From Aureococcus anophagefferens (lineage: Eukaryota; Sar; Pelagophyceae; Pelagomonadales; Pelagomonadaceae), in NCBI RefSeq assembly GCF_000186865.1, contig NW_008705562.1, positions 3,389,904 to 3,453,903 on the forward strand: 64,000 nt of DNA, in the 5' to 3' direction. Shown here piece by piece: positions 27,291 through 36,923 of this stretch. Each line of letters opens with the position of its first letter. Position 1 is the first letter of the stretch. The translations under genes and the position numbers were made by a program. Below the pieces are notes generated by a model, which ran no database searches, was not told where the DNA came from, and worked only from the letters and a program-made list of their open reading frames with translations.

Positions 27291-27529
27291 GGGCGTCCTG
27301 CTCTCGGGCCCAGACCGTCTGGACTCTCCGGAGCGGCATGTTCGACTCCGAGCGAAGCGTGGCCGTAAAGTTGCTGAAATGCCAACTCTCCTCTCTCCAC
27401 CCGCGCGCCACACGCCACGCCCCGGCGCGAGGAATCCAGACTCCGGCCCGGCGGGCGTACACCGAAACGCGTGCCGGACCAGCGACCGCGGCGGGGCGAG
27501 GCAGCCCAACACAGAGGCAGCCCCCTCCC

Positions 27530-30103
27530 ATGGAGAACAGCCGCGAGTTCTACGCCGCGGCGGCGCAGCAGCGGTGGCTGCTGCCCGAGGAGGTGTTCGA
27601 CGTGCTGTGCCGCCACGAGCCTCTGGGCCTCTTCGTCTCCGGGGCGCCGCCGCGGCTCCCGCCGACGGGCGCGCTCTTCCTCTTCGACCGGCGGACGTGC
27701 AAGCGGTTCCGGAAAGACGGCCACAACTGGCTCACGCGGAAGAGCGGCGCGCGGATCCGCGAGGACCACGTCAAGCTGCGGGTCGGCGGCCTGCCGCGCG
27801 TCGCGGCGGCCCACGCCCACTCCGCGGACGTCGCCGCGTTCCACCGGCGGACGTACCACCTCGCGGAGTGCGACGGCGCGCCGAAGTCGGCCGACGACCT
27901 CGCGGCGCTGAGCCTCGTGCACTACCGGCTCTGCGTGCGGCGCGACGCCGACGCGCGCACCGTGCGGCGCGAGGAATCAGCGCGGCGCGCGCGCGACGAC
28001 GTCGCGCTGTCGCTGGCCTTGGCGGAACCGGCCCCGATGGACGAGGACGGCGTGGACGACGCGGAGCTCTGGGCGTCCCTGCTCGACGACGAGTCGCCGG
28101 AGCCCGTGGCCGCGGACGCGCCGGGCGGCCGCGTCGCCGGCGCCGTCGACGCCGCGCGGGGCGTCGCGCACGCGGAGTGCCGGCTCGCGCGGGAGGACCG
28201 CGCGGCGGCCGCCGCGCCCGCGTGCCGCGTCGCGGACGTCGCGCCGGCGCACGTCGCCTGCCAGGCGCACCGCAAGGACCGGTTCCTCGTGGCCCTCGAG
28301 GCGCCCCTGGATCTGACAGATGAGGCGGACCCCGTGCTCCGCGCGGGCGAGCGCCTCGCCGTGCGCTTCGCGTTCGACGACGGCGCGGAGGCTTTGGCGC
28401 CCGCGCGCCTCGCCAACGCCATGTGCCTGCGCTGCGAACTCCCCGGGCGGGCGTGTCCGGGCGTGGCGACTTTAGACGTCGTCGCGGCCGTCGCCGCGGG
28501 CGGCCTCGCGCCGCGGCCCCTGAGCGCCGCGGCCGCGGGCGCCGTCGCCTGGGTCGGCGGCCGCGCGTCGCCCGAACTTCTCGCGGCCGACGACGCGGCG
28601 TCGTCCGTGTCCGTGACGACGGCGGAGACGGCGCCGACCTGCGACAGCGACCGCGAGGACCGGCCGACGAAGGTCCGCGTGCTCCGGCCGCCGGCGGACG
28701 CGCCTTCCGCGCTGCCGGCCATGAGCTCCGAGGGCCTCGCGGAGCTCGACGCCGACGCCCTCGCGTCGTTGAGCGAGGCGGAGCTCGACGCGGCCGTGGA
28801 GCAGCTCATGCTCCGCGTCGTGGGGCAGATGTCGCGCCTCGCGTCGAACTCGTCCGAGCTCCTCGACGAGCTCGACGCGCCGGACCGGCACGGCCTGAGC
28901 CTCTTGCACTACTGCGCGCTCTACAACCTCGACAGCTTGATCGGCGCGTTGCTGGACAAGGGCGCGGACGCGAACGGCCGGGGCTTGGACACGCCGCTGC
29001 ACCTCGCCGCGGGCGGCGGCCACGTCGGCGCCGCGCGCGCGCTGCTGCGCGGCGGCGGCGACCCGAACGCGCGCGACGCCCGCGGCGACACGCCGCGGCG
29101 CCGCGCGCTCGCGCGGGGCCACGCGAAGGTCGCCGCGGTGCTCGCCGAGGCCGAGGCGGCCGACCCCGGCGGCTATATGGTAGAGGGCGCGCGCGCGCCG
29201 CGGCCCGACGACGACGCCGACGTTGTCACCCCGGGCGTGAGCCGCGCGGCGTTGCTCCACACGGCCTTCTCGTCGCTGTCGCTCCACGAGAAGTGCGCGC
29301 TCGCGATCGCGCGGAACGCGCCCGGCGACCGGCCGGGAGGAAATCAAATCTTCAATGCGAACGAAAACGACCGTTTCGACGCGAGATTTTGACGGTGCTT
29401 CGAGAACTTGACGAGAGCGATCGATTCGTCCAAAAATCAGCCGAATCGACGTCGATTCGACCGAGCTCGAGAGTTCTGAAGTTTGGTCGGGATGCCCAGC
29501 TCAATGGTTGATTTCGGCGCAGGCGACCGGCCGCTCGGCGACGACCGCGCGCCGTCGCCGCGCGTCGGCGGGCCCCACGTCGCCTTCGGCGCCTACGACG
29601 GCGCGGCCTTCTCCGCCGCGGAGTCGCGGGGCACGTCGAGCGTCATCTCCGACGGCCCCCCGGGCGACGAGGCGTCGCTCGACGTCGCGATGAGCCTCAT
29701 GGCCGCGGACGAGCGCGGCGAGCTCGAGGACGAGGCCCGGGTCATCACGACGAACGTCAAGGCCTGGATCGTGCGCCGCAACTACATGAAGGTCCGCGAG
29801 GCCGCGCGCGTTTTAGAGGCGCGGTCGCGCGACTGGATCCAGCGGCGGTCCGAGGCGCCGAAGAAGCGCGCGGCGTCCATGGTCCTCGACGGCCGGCTGC
29901 CGCTGGACGCCGTGCCGGAGCACACGGAGGCGTCGAAGCCGTCGCCGGACTTCGTCAAGCTCCAGGCCGCGTCCCGCGGCATGCTCGCGCGGCGCCACCT
30001 CAACCAGCTCAAGCAGCAGATGCTCGCGCTCCTCGTGATCTCGCGCAACTTCCGCGACCGGAACCGCATCGAGACGGCCCTCGCCGCCGCCGCGCGGAAG
30101 TAG
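27530..30103 (+). CDS. CAMTA-type transcription factor (CG-1, ankyrin, IQ), two exons
   Basis: Exons 27530-29324 and 29523-30103 join to 791 residues. The N-terminal CG-1 DNA-binding domain reads RWLLPEEVFDVL, LFLFDRRTCKRFRKDGHNW, REDHVKLRVGG and FHRRTYHL. A variable acidic middle part leads to an ankyrin block (HGLSLLHYCALYNLDSLIGA, then TPLHLAAGGGHVGAARALL). Exon 2 carries IQ-like calmodulin-binding helices (VKAWIVRRNYMKVREAARVL, KLQAASRGMLARRHL). This is the domain order of calmodulin-binding transcription activators, which link calcium signals to gene expression. The N-terminus lies 240 bp from the divergent UIM/SAM gene start. Confidence 0.87.
29325..29522 (+). mobile_element. Introner-type intron, family B, in the CAMTA gene (198 bp, GC-AG)
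   Basis: GCGACCGGCCG is repeated at 29325-29335 and 29523-29533. Splicing at GC and AG restores A-R-N-A-P-G-D-R-P-L-G in frame. The interior begins near GGAAATCAAATCTTCAA and ends GGTTGATTTCGGCGCAG, so the ends are imperfect inverted repeats. It shares TTCGTCCAAAAATCAGCCGA with the intron at 51214-51424 and, in reverse, with family A. Read without splicing, exon 1 stops after 69 bases of this insert. Confidence 0.88.
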
Positions 30104-30138
30104 GGCGCGGGGCGGTTCTTTTATGGTGATCTGCGCGC

Positions 30139-30693
30139 ATGCGGTCTCAGTATCCCGTTGGGTCCAAGGTGAAGTGGGTGCACCAAACGGGTGAAAGCGC
30201 TGCCCGGATCATGGAGGCCGGCGCGCGCGTGCGCGCGCTGGGGAAGCTCGGCATGCTCCTGGTGCAGAACGACGACGCGACGTGGTGCATCGACTTCGAC
30301 GACAACACGGAGGCCGACCTGCCGGCGGCCGACTGCGAACTCGTCGAGGCGCAGGGCACGTCTCCCCTGAAAAGCGCCACGGGTGCCAAGGGCGAGACCG
30401 TCGAGTCCCTCGCCGCCCGACACGCCGAGCTCTCGACACAGCACGACGCCGCCCTGAAAGGGGAGGATTTCAAGGCCGCGGGCGAGCTGCTCACGGAGAT
30501 GGACGCCGTCGACGCGACGCGGCGGAAGCTCGCGCGCGGCGACGGCAAGCAGGCGCGCGAGCGGGAGAAGACGGCGCACCAGCAGAAGCTCCTCGAGCTC
30601 CGGCGCCGGTACGAGAAGGAGGCCTCGGCCAAGATGAAGGAGGTGCAGGGCCGCGTCCTCGCGCTGGACCCGCGGCCCGTCGCGAGCTCGTAA
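30139..30693 (+). CDS. Small basic coiled-coil protein, function unknown
   Basis: 184 residues. The first ~70 residues contain a beta-rich segment (VGSKVKWVHQTG, LGMLLVQNDDATWCIDFDDN) that could be an SH3- or Tudor-like barrel. The C-terminal ~100 residues form a charged helix (LLTEMDAVDATRRKLARGDG, KTAHQQKLLELRRRYEKEA). I do not recognise the family. Amino-acid composition is that of a real protein rather than a shadow frame, and the ATG is the first one available after the CAMTA gene 35 bp upstream. Confidence 0.55.
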   Translation: MRSQYPVGSKVKWVHQTGESAARIMEAGARVRALGKLGMLLVQNDDATWCIDFDDNTEADLPAADCELVEAQGTSPLKSATGAKGETVESLAARHAELSTQHDAALKGEDFKAAGELLTEMDAVDATRRKLARGDGKQAREREKTAHQQKLLELRRRYEKEASAKMKEVQGRVLALDPRPVASS

Positions 30694-30997
30694 CAGCGGC
30701 TTCGGGCGTCGACGCGCGCCGATGGCCGGTTGTGTCCTCGGGCCTCCCGGCCGCCATCGGCTAATGCAGGTGCTTTGCAGCAGGGCGAGCAGTCCGACGC
30801 CTCGTCCGCCATTCCGCCCGTGTCCGCCCTGGTGTCCGCCCGGCTTACTCCTCGCTTCAAAGACTGCAACAACCTCATCAACAACCTGGCGGTGGCGACG
30901 AGGAGCTCACTCCGCCTCGGCTGCTCCTACGCCGTCGCGCGCCTGCTCGTCCACCACCTTAAGGCGCCGAACCGCGCCGCTCGATCGATTTTTTGAC

Positions 30998-31459
30998 ATG
31001 GGCGGCGGCCACCATGAGGCTCTGCCCGAGGGCCCCGCGACGCGGAAGGAGATGAGCGACGCGGGACTCCTCATCGCCTACCGGGACGCCTGCGCGCACC
31101 TCCTCATTCCCCTGAACAAGTGCGGCGCCGCGTCCCCAGGAGCGCGCCCGGACTGCGCGCGCGCCGCCGCGAGATGGGGACGCGGCCGCTCGCGCGGTCG
31201 CGCGCGCGCCGCGCGCGGCGCGCGGCCGCGGACCCGTTTTTCGCCGGTCGGCGCGGGGACGCCGCGTTTCGAGTCCCCTCGTCGTAGGTGCCGGCGCCAG
31301 ACGTTCTACATGCCCTGGGAGTGCGGCCACTACCGCCACGAGTACGAGAAGTGCCAGTACGTGGAGTGGCTCAAGCGGAGCAAGGACGAGACGGTCGCGG
31401 CGCCGGCCATCGAGAAGGGGTACCCGAAGGCCCTCGACCACGGCCACGACGGCCACTAG
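30998..31459 (+). CDS. NDUFB7: Complex I subunit NDUFB7 (B18), two exons
   Basis: Exons 30998-31119 and 31288-31459 join to 97 residues. The core matches plant and animal B18: LLIAYRDACAHLLIPLNKC, then RRQTFYMPWECGHYRHEYEK and CQYVEWL. The twin C-x9-C pairs mark a CHCH fold imported to the mitochondrial intermembrane space through Mia40. It is an accessory subunit of NADH:ubiquinone oxidoreductase, lying on the intermembrane side of the membrane arm. The protein starts MGGG, and animal B18 is N-myristoylated on the equivalent Gly; conservation here is an inference. The stop is 12 bases from the convergent HDAC stop. Confidence 0.9.
   Translation: MGGGHHEALPEGPATRKEMSDAGLLIAYRDACAHLLIPLNKCGAASPGARPDCARAAARWGRGRSRGRARAARGARPRTRFSPVGAGTPRFESPRRRCRRQTFYMPWECGHYRHEYEKCQYVEWLKRSKDETVAAPAIEKGYPKALDHGHDGH
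31120..31287 (+). mobile_element. Introner-like intron in NDUFB7 (168 bp, GT-AG)
   Basis: The 5' end GTGCGGCGCC and the sequence after the 3' AG, GTGCCGGCGCC, are a near-perfect 10/11-base duplication, so this too looks like an insertion at a duplicated target. Splicing gives N-K-C-R-R-Q-T-F-Y in frame. The interior is extremely GC-rich with CG alternation and does not match families A to C except for the CGTAG end. Confidence 0.75.
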
Positions 31460-31470
31460 TGTGTCGCGGG

Positions 31471-32784
31471 TTAAGTCTTCTTGAGGAAGGCGAAGGCCCG
31501 GGCGAGCGCGCCGGGGGGCTTCGCCGCCGGCTCCGGCGGCGGCGGCGGGTCGTCGGCGACGGCGAGGTCCCCGAGGCCGAGGTCGTCGCTGTCGTCGCTC
31601 TGGGCGCCGTACTCCTGGCCCGAGCCCCAGCTCTCGCCCGAGGAGTCGTCGCTGATGGCCGACGCGCCGCGGGGCCGCCGCGGCGGCGACGGCGGCGGCG
31701 GCGCGTCCGGCGCGCGCGCGAGGTCCAGGAGGGCGGAGACGTGGGCGACGGCCGCGCGCGAGATCTCGCGGACGTCGTAGCCGCCCTCGAGGACGGAGAC
31801 GAGCTTCGCGGCCGGCGCCGCGGCCGCGACGAGCCTCGTGATCTCCGCGTAATCCCCGGGCGCGAGGTCCAGGCCGCCGATGGGGTCCTTGGCGAGGGCG
31901 TCGAAGCCCAGGGACACGATGACGAGGCCCGGGTCGAAGGTCGCCAGCGCCGGCAGGATCTTGTCCGCGAGGCACCGCCGCACGCCGCGGAGCCCCGCGC
32001 CCTTGGCGAGCGGGCAGTTGACGACGTTGCGCGCGACGCCCGTCTCGCCGGCGACCCTGGCGCCGTTGACGACCTTCGCGGAGCCCCGGGTGAGGCCCGT
32101 GCCGGGGTAGAAGTCGCCGCCGCCCTGGTGGAACGACGCGTAGAACAGCTCCGCGTCGTCGCGAAAATACGCCTCCGTGCCGTTGCCGTGGTGCACGTCC
32201 ACGTCCACGACGGCGACGCGCCGCACGCCGTAGGTCTCCCGCGCGTGGAGCGCCGCGACGCCCACGTTGTTGAAGAGACAAAACCCCATGGCCTGCGTCG
32301 GCGTCGCGTGGTGGCCCGGCGGCCGCACGCACGCGAAGGCGTTGCCGTAGCCGTCCCGGAGCACGGCGTCGACGGCCCGCATCGCCCCGCCGCAGGACGC
32401 CAGCGCCGCCGCGCGCGACTTGGCCATGACCGCCGTGTCGTCGTCGATGGAGAGCATCGGCCGCCGTTTCTTGGTCCGCGCGGGGTCGAAGGGCGGCGCG
32501 CGCGCGTCGGCCTCGACGCGGTCGAAGAGGCCCTCGAGCCTGGCGACGTGCCGCTCGCTGTGGAAGCGCAGGAGGGCGTCCCGCGGCGCGTCGGCCGGGC
32601 AGGCATCGCGGGCCAGGTCTTTGCTGTCGCCATAGGCCGCGACGACGGCGGCCTCGATGGCGACGACGCGCTTCGGCTGCTCGGGGTGGTGCGCGATGTG
32701 GTGCCCCGCGCAGGCCGGATGGGTGATGAGCAGCGTCCGCGTGGCGTTCGTCGGCGCGGCGCTCGTCGGCGCGGCGTTCGCCAT
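31471..32784 (-). CDS. Class II-type histone deacetylase
   Basis: 437 residues. The deacetylase domain spans ~15-345: LLITHPACAGHHIAHHPEQP, CVRPPGHHATPTQAMGFCLF (tandem His), VAVVDVDVHHGNGTEAYFRD (zinc ligands Asp and His), SFHQGGGDFYPGTG, GLVIVSLGFDALAKDPIGG (third zinc-ligand Asp) and LEGGYD. All catalytic residues appear present. The C-terminal ~90 residues are acidic/Pro-rich with Ser-Asp clusters that could be CK2 sites. Such enzymes remove acetyl groups from histones or tubulin. There is no presequence, so nucleus or cytosol is expected. Confidence 0.9.
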   Translation of the reverse strand: MANAAPTSAAPTNATRTLLITHPACAGHHIAHHPEQPKRVVAIEAAVVAAYGDSKDLARDACPADAPRDALLRFHSERHVARLEGLFDRVEADARAPPFDPARTKKRRPMLSIDDDTAVMAKSRAAALASCGGAMRAVDAVLRDGYGNAFACVRPPGHHATPTQAMGFCLFNNVGVAALHARETYGVRRVAVVDVDVHHGNGTEAYFRDDAELFYASFHQGGGDFYPGTGLTRGSAKVVNGARVAGETGVARNVVNCPLAKGAGLRGVRRCLADKILPALATFDPGLVIVSLGFDALAKDPIGGLDLAPGDYAEITRLVAAAAPAAKLVSVLEGGYDVREISRAAVAHVSALLDLARAPDAPPPPSPPRRPRGASAISDDSSGESWGSGQEYGAQSDDSDDLGLGDLAVADDPPPPPEPAAKPPGALARAFAFLKKT

Positions 32785-33109
32785 GGATTTGCGAGAACTC
32801 TGAGGCAGCCGCCGCTTCGGCTCGAAGACTGCCCCTGCATACGCAGGGGACTTAAGCTCGTCCCAGAGGCCGCGGTCGAAGTTATACAGGCTGCCACGAT
32901 TTGTGTCAATTCCGACCTCGAGGGATACATCCCTACCTTGCAGACGGGCAGCTTGATCAACGGCGGAGCCGGGACGCTACGCTGCCCGCCCCGCCCCTTC
33001 GTCGGGCCCAGCCGGGCCTCTCGGCGGTCGGTCCCGGGCTCCGGCGCCCCGCGGCGCGGCGGCGCCCGTCGCTCGGCGCACCGCCCGGCGCGCACCAAAA
33101 AACGCAACC
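32785..33109. promoter_or_regulatory. Divergent promoter region between HDAC and kinase genes
   Basis: 325 bp with no gene-like frame. One small perfect hairpin is visible, CCCCTGC-ATAC-GCAGGGG (32832-32849). The right part becomes very GC-rich toward the kinase ATG, which sits in the context AACCATGC. No TATA box is obvious. Confidence 0.45.
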
Positions 33110-35626
33110 ATGCGCATCGGCTCGGCCATCCGGAGCGGGTCGAGCCGCGGGCGCGTGCAGCCCGTGGAGTACGCGACGGGCCCGCCGCCCGCGGGGAAGC
33201 CGCGGCAGCACCCGGCGACGCGCCAGCGGCCGCGGTCCGCCGGCGCGACGCGGCGCGTGTCCGGCGACGGCAAGGGCGGGTGGCCGAGGACGTTCGCGCA
33301 GTTCGCGGGCTCCGGCGCGCGGCCGCAGAGCAGCTCCGGCGGCCGGGGCGCCTCCGGCGGCGGCGGCGGCGACCCGCTGCGGTCCGGCGGCGGCCCGCCG
33401 CGGCCCGCGAGCGCCGCGTCGGCGCGGAACGGGGGCGGCTACGCGCCGTCGCAGCCGCGGCCGACGTCCGCCAAAGCGTCCGCCGCGCCCGTGTCCGCGT
33501 GGCTCAACGGCCGCCACCCGGGAACACCCGACGTGCCCGGCAGCGCCGGCAGCAACCGGAACCGCCCGGGCTTCGGCAGACCGGGCTCCGCGAGCTCCGC
33601 GTCCAAGGGCCGCGACCCGGCGCCCGCTCAATCGTCGGAGCGCCGCGAGTACCGCCCCGGCGCCGCGAGCTCCCAGCGGCCGGGCCACAAGCCCGCGGGA
33701 TCGTCCGGCTACGGCCAGTCCTACGACCGGCCCGCGTCGGCCCAGTCCCACGGCGCGCGCGGTGACCGCGACTGGGTCGTGCGCGCGGACCGCGATCGCG
33801 TCGACGCGACCGCCACCGAAACGTCGCACGCGCTGCTGCAGCAGCAGCAGCAGCAACGAGCTTTAGCGCAGCAGCGCGCGCTCGAGGACCGCGGCGCGAG
33901 GCCCTACGGCGCGCCCCCGGCGCGGCCCGGGTCTTCCAGCGGCGCGCCGCGCGCGACGTACGGCCAGGACAAGCCGCACCACGTCTACGGGTCCGGCGGC
34001 GCGCCCCCGCGGCCCTACAGCGCCGCGTCGGGCCGCGACGCCGCCGCGGCCAAGGCCGCGGCCTACCAGCGCGAGCAGCGCGACCGCGACCAGCAGTCCG
34101 GCGCGCTCCGGCCCCAGTCCGCGTCCGCCGCGCGGCCCCAGTCCGCGTCGTCGAACGCGCACGGCCAGCGGCTGCTCGTCGGCGGCACGTCCAGCGGCGC
34201 CTACCCGTCGAGCGGCGGCTACAGCACGCGGCCCCAATCGGCCCAGCCCACGGTGGGCCACCGGCCGGCCATGTCGGGCGCGGACGGCGGCCGCGCGGAG
34301 ACGACGGGGTCGACGGCGAACGGCCTCGACGAGCCCAAGGTGTCCATGGGCGGCGCGACCGCGCCGGGGCTCCAGGGGGGCACGAACCGGCCCCAGTCCG
34401 CCGGCGGCGGCGTGCGCCAGTCGACGTCGGGCCGCGACGCGTACCACTGCGCGCCGGAGCAGCGCGAGTACCTCACGCGGCTGCTCGTGGGCTCCGTGCA
34501 GAACCGGCGGGGGCTGCCCGACTTCTACAGCTTCGGCAAGGTCATCGGCGTGGGGTCCTTCGGCACGGTGCGCATCGCCTGGCACAAGCTCACGGGCCAG
34601 AAGGTGGCCATCAAGACGTACGAGCGGTCGAAGATGAAGGACCCGCAGCAGTGGAAGCGCGTGCAGCAGGAGGCCAGGGTCATGGAGAAGCTCAGCGACT
34701 CGCCCCTCGTCTGCCGCTTCCTCGAGGCCTTCGAGACCATGGCGCCGCGGCGCGCGCACCTCATCATGGAGTTCCTGCCGGGCGGGAATCTGTGCTCGTA
34801 CGTCAAGGCGAAGCGGAAGATCGCGGAGCCGGAGCTCCAGCCCCTGATGCTCCAGCTGGCGACGGCGCTCCACCACATGCACGAGCTGAACATCGTGCAC
34901 CGCGACATCAAGCTCGAGAACATCCTGTTCCTCGACGAAAAGCGGACGATCGTCCGCGTCATCGACTTCGGGTTCTCGACGCGGTGCGCGCCGGACCGGC
35001 GGCTCCGCCTCTTCTGCGGCACGCCGTCCTACATGGCGCCGGAGATCGTGCGCCGCACGGAGTACCGCGGCAAGCCCATCGATCTGTGGTCCATCGGCGT
35101 CGTCGCGTACGCGTGCCTCGGCGGCCACTTCCCCTTCGCCGCGCGGTCCCAGCCCGAGCTCTACCGCAAGATTTTGCGGGGCACCTACCGGTTGCCCGAG
35201 GGCCTGAGCCCCAACGCCGTCGCGCTCCTGCAGGCCTGCATCGTCGTCGACGTGAACCGCCGCGTCACCGCGCCGGACCTCCGGCGCCACCCGTTCGTCG
35301 TCGCGGGCGCGTCCAACGGCACGTACCCGGGCGCGAATCTGGGGTCCCTCACGCGGTCCCAGAACCCCCAGGACGACGTGCGCCGCGAGGCCGTCGCGCG
35401 CATCGAGGCCCTCGGCGTCTCCCGCGACGCGCTCATCCAGGGCATCACGCGCGGCGAGCACACGCCCATCACTTCCTGCTACTACCTCCTCATGGACTCC
35501 ATGGGCCTCCGCACGGGGCCGGGGCCCCACGGCTCCACGTCCCACGGCACCCTCAAGCACAACAACGAGAACGAGCTCCCGCAGGACGCGCAGGCCCCGG
35601 CGAAGCCCCACGCGCAGAAGGCCTGA
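33110..35626 (+). CDS. CAMK/SNF1-type Ser/Thr protein kinase with long RPxS-repeat N-terminus
   Basis: 838 residues. The first ~430 are disordered and carry more than ten R-P-x-S-(A/S) motifs (RPRSA, RPASA, RPTSA, RPGSA, RPYSA, RPQSA and others). The kinase domain covers ~472-735: glycine loop GVGSFGTV (~480), VAIK lysine, catalytic loop VHRDIKLEN, DFGFST (DFG), activation segment ending GTPSYMAPEI, and LWSIGVVAYACLGGHFPF. All catalytic residues are intact. The best fit is the CAMK/AMPK-MARK group. A C-terminal ~100-residue extension is unassigned. R-x-x-S is the consensus of basophilic CAMK enzymes, so the N-terminus could be its own substrate region (inference). Confidence 0.85.
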   Translation: MRIGSAIRSGSSRGRVQPVEYATGPPPAGKPRQHPATRQRPRSAGATRRVSGDGKGGWPRTFAQFAGSGARPQSSSGGRGASGGGGGDPLRSGGGPPRPASAASARNGGGYAPSQPRPTSAKASAAPVSAWLNGRHPGTPDVPGSAGSNRNRPGFGRPGSASSASKGRDPAPAQSSERREYRPGAASSQRPGHKPAGSSGYGQSYDRPASAQSHGARGDRDWVVRADRDRVDATATETSHALLQQQQQQRALAQQRALEDRGARPYGAPPARPGSSSGAPRATYGQDKPHHVYGSGGAPPRPYSAASGRDAAAAKAAAYQREQRDRDQQSGALRPQSASAARPQSASSNAHGQRLLVGGTSSGAYPSSGGYSTRPQSAQPTVGHRPAMSGADGGRAETTGSTANGLDEPKVSMGGATAPGLQGGTNRPQSAGGGVRQSTSGRDAYHCAPEQREYLTRLLVGSVQNRRGLPDFYSFGKVIGVGSFGTVRIAWHKLTGQKVAIKTYERSKMKDPQQWKRVQQEARVMEKLSDSPLVCRFLEAFETMAPRRAHLIMEFLPGGNLCSYVKAKRKIAEPELQPLMLQLATALHHMHELNIVHRDIKLENILFLDEKRTIVRVIDFGFSTRCAPDRRLRLFCGTPSYMAPEIVRRTEYRGKPIDLWSIGVVAYACLGGHFPFAARSQPELYRKILRGTYRLPEGLSPNAVALLQACIVVDVNRRVTAPDLRRHPFVVAGASNGTYPGANLGSLTRSQNPQDDVRREAVARIEALGVSRDALIQGITRGEHTPITSCYYLLMDSMGLRTGPGPHGSTSHGTLKHNNENELPQDAQAPAKPHAQKA

Positions 35627-35941
35627 AGCCCCGGCGCGGGCCGCGCGCGCCCCCCTGTGTCCGCGCGATCGCACGCGCCGCCCCCTTCCCTCCCCCCGCC
35701 CCCGCATCGGTCGGTCCCCCCGTCGTAGTACCCACTTAAGCAGTGCCGTCGTCGATCAAAGTGAGGCTCGAGGCATGATGCAGGTCTTGATGCCGCCAAC
35801 TTGCAGCTCAGGACGACTCAGGCCGGCGGGTCGGCCGACCGCCGCCCGCGCCGAACAAGCGCTCCTCGTCGTGTCCCCAGCGCGCGATCGAGCCTCCTCT
35901 CCCTTCGTGGTCTCACTCTCGGACGCCCCGAGGCGAAGGCG
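35627..35941. other. Intergenic stretch, nothing recognised
   Basis: 315 bp between the kinase stop and the Beclin-like ATG. It contains C-rich tracts and the short direct motif CTTGA-like runs around 35750-35790, but no repeat, RNA gene or conserved frame that I can support. Confidence 0.4.
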
Positions 35942-36710
35942 ATGCGCTGCAGCTCGTGCGCGAAGGAGTTCGCGGCGTCGCCGGCGGACGACGACGAGCC
36001 CGCCGTGCCGCCCCTGGAGCCGCAGGTCGACGACTCGTTCGTGGTCGNNNNNNNNNNNNNNNNNNNNNNNNNNNNNNNNNNNNNNNNNNNNNNNNNNGAT
36101 GCGGCGCCAGCGGCGGCTCCGCCGCGCGGCCGCGGGCGCGATCCCCGGCGACGGCGCGGCCTGCGGCCGCTGCGCGGCGGCGACGGCCGCGCTCCTCGAC
36201 GACCACGCGGCGTCGGCCCACGCGCGCGCGGCGCTCTACGTGCGGAGCGAGCGCGAGCACGCGCTCCGCGACGACGCCGCCGAGCCCGCGCGGACGCGGC
36301 GCCAGCGCCGCGACGGCGGCGCGGCGGCCCTCGAGCGCCGCGACGCGCTCGCCGAGGCCGTCGCGGCCGCGAAACGCGAGGCGCGGGCGACGCGCGCCGC
36401 GCGGACCGAGCTCGCGGCCGCCGCCGCGGCCCTGGACGCCGAGGAGGCCGCGTTCTTCGAGGCCGCGCGCGCCGTCGACGGCGAGCTCGACGGCCTCCGC
36501 GAGCGCGCGGCGGACCTCGTCGGCCGCGCGAACCGGCGCCGCGACCAGGACCGCACGCTCGACGACCTCGCCCGGAGCCTCGACGCGCTCGACGTCGACC
36601 GCGCGCCCTTCGACCGCGTCGACGCGTACGTCCGCGCGGCGTGCCGGCGGCTCGAGGCGCGGAGCGACGAGAAGAAGCTCGTCGGGACCTTCGTGCCGGA
36701 CCCCGCCTAG
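35942..36710 (+). CDS. Beclin-1/Atg6-like N-terminal and coiled-coil region, interrupted by gap
   Basis: Before the gap the protein reads MRCSSCAKEF and ends QVDDSFVV; Atg6/Beclin proteins likewise have an N-terminal CxxC and a short MDNSFVVL-type motif. After the gap it continues with ACGRCAAATAALLDD, matching the second CxxC of Beclin, and a long coiled coil including LDAEEAAFFEAARAVDGEL. Beclin scaffolds the Vps34 PI3-kinase complex in autophagy. The conserved C-terminal domain (FHIWH and GTINxxRLG-type motifs) is absent: the frame stops at 36710 after LVGTFVPDPA. So the gene is truncated, divergent, or a different coiled-coil protein. The frame across the gap is unverified. Confidence 0.45.
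36048..36097. other. Assembly gap (50 N)
   Basis: Fixed-length N run inside the Beclin-like gene; the true size is unknown. Confidence 0.99.
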
Positions 36711-36923
36711 GGGCCTCCTAACCCGAACTCGCGCGGACGACGGGCGTGGTCGCTACGATGCTTCTCTCTCTCTCGAGCCGCCCGGGATAAGCGTCGGGGT
36801 ACCTCATGACGGGCTCTTCGATCGAGCGCCCGCCGCCCACCCACCTCCTGACCAATCATCTTTCGCCATCCGGGCAGTTGCCTTCAACTTGAAGGCTTCA
36901 AGTTGCTGGCCGGCTGTCTCTCA

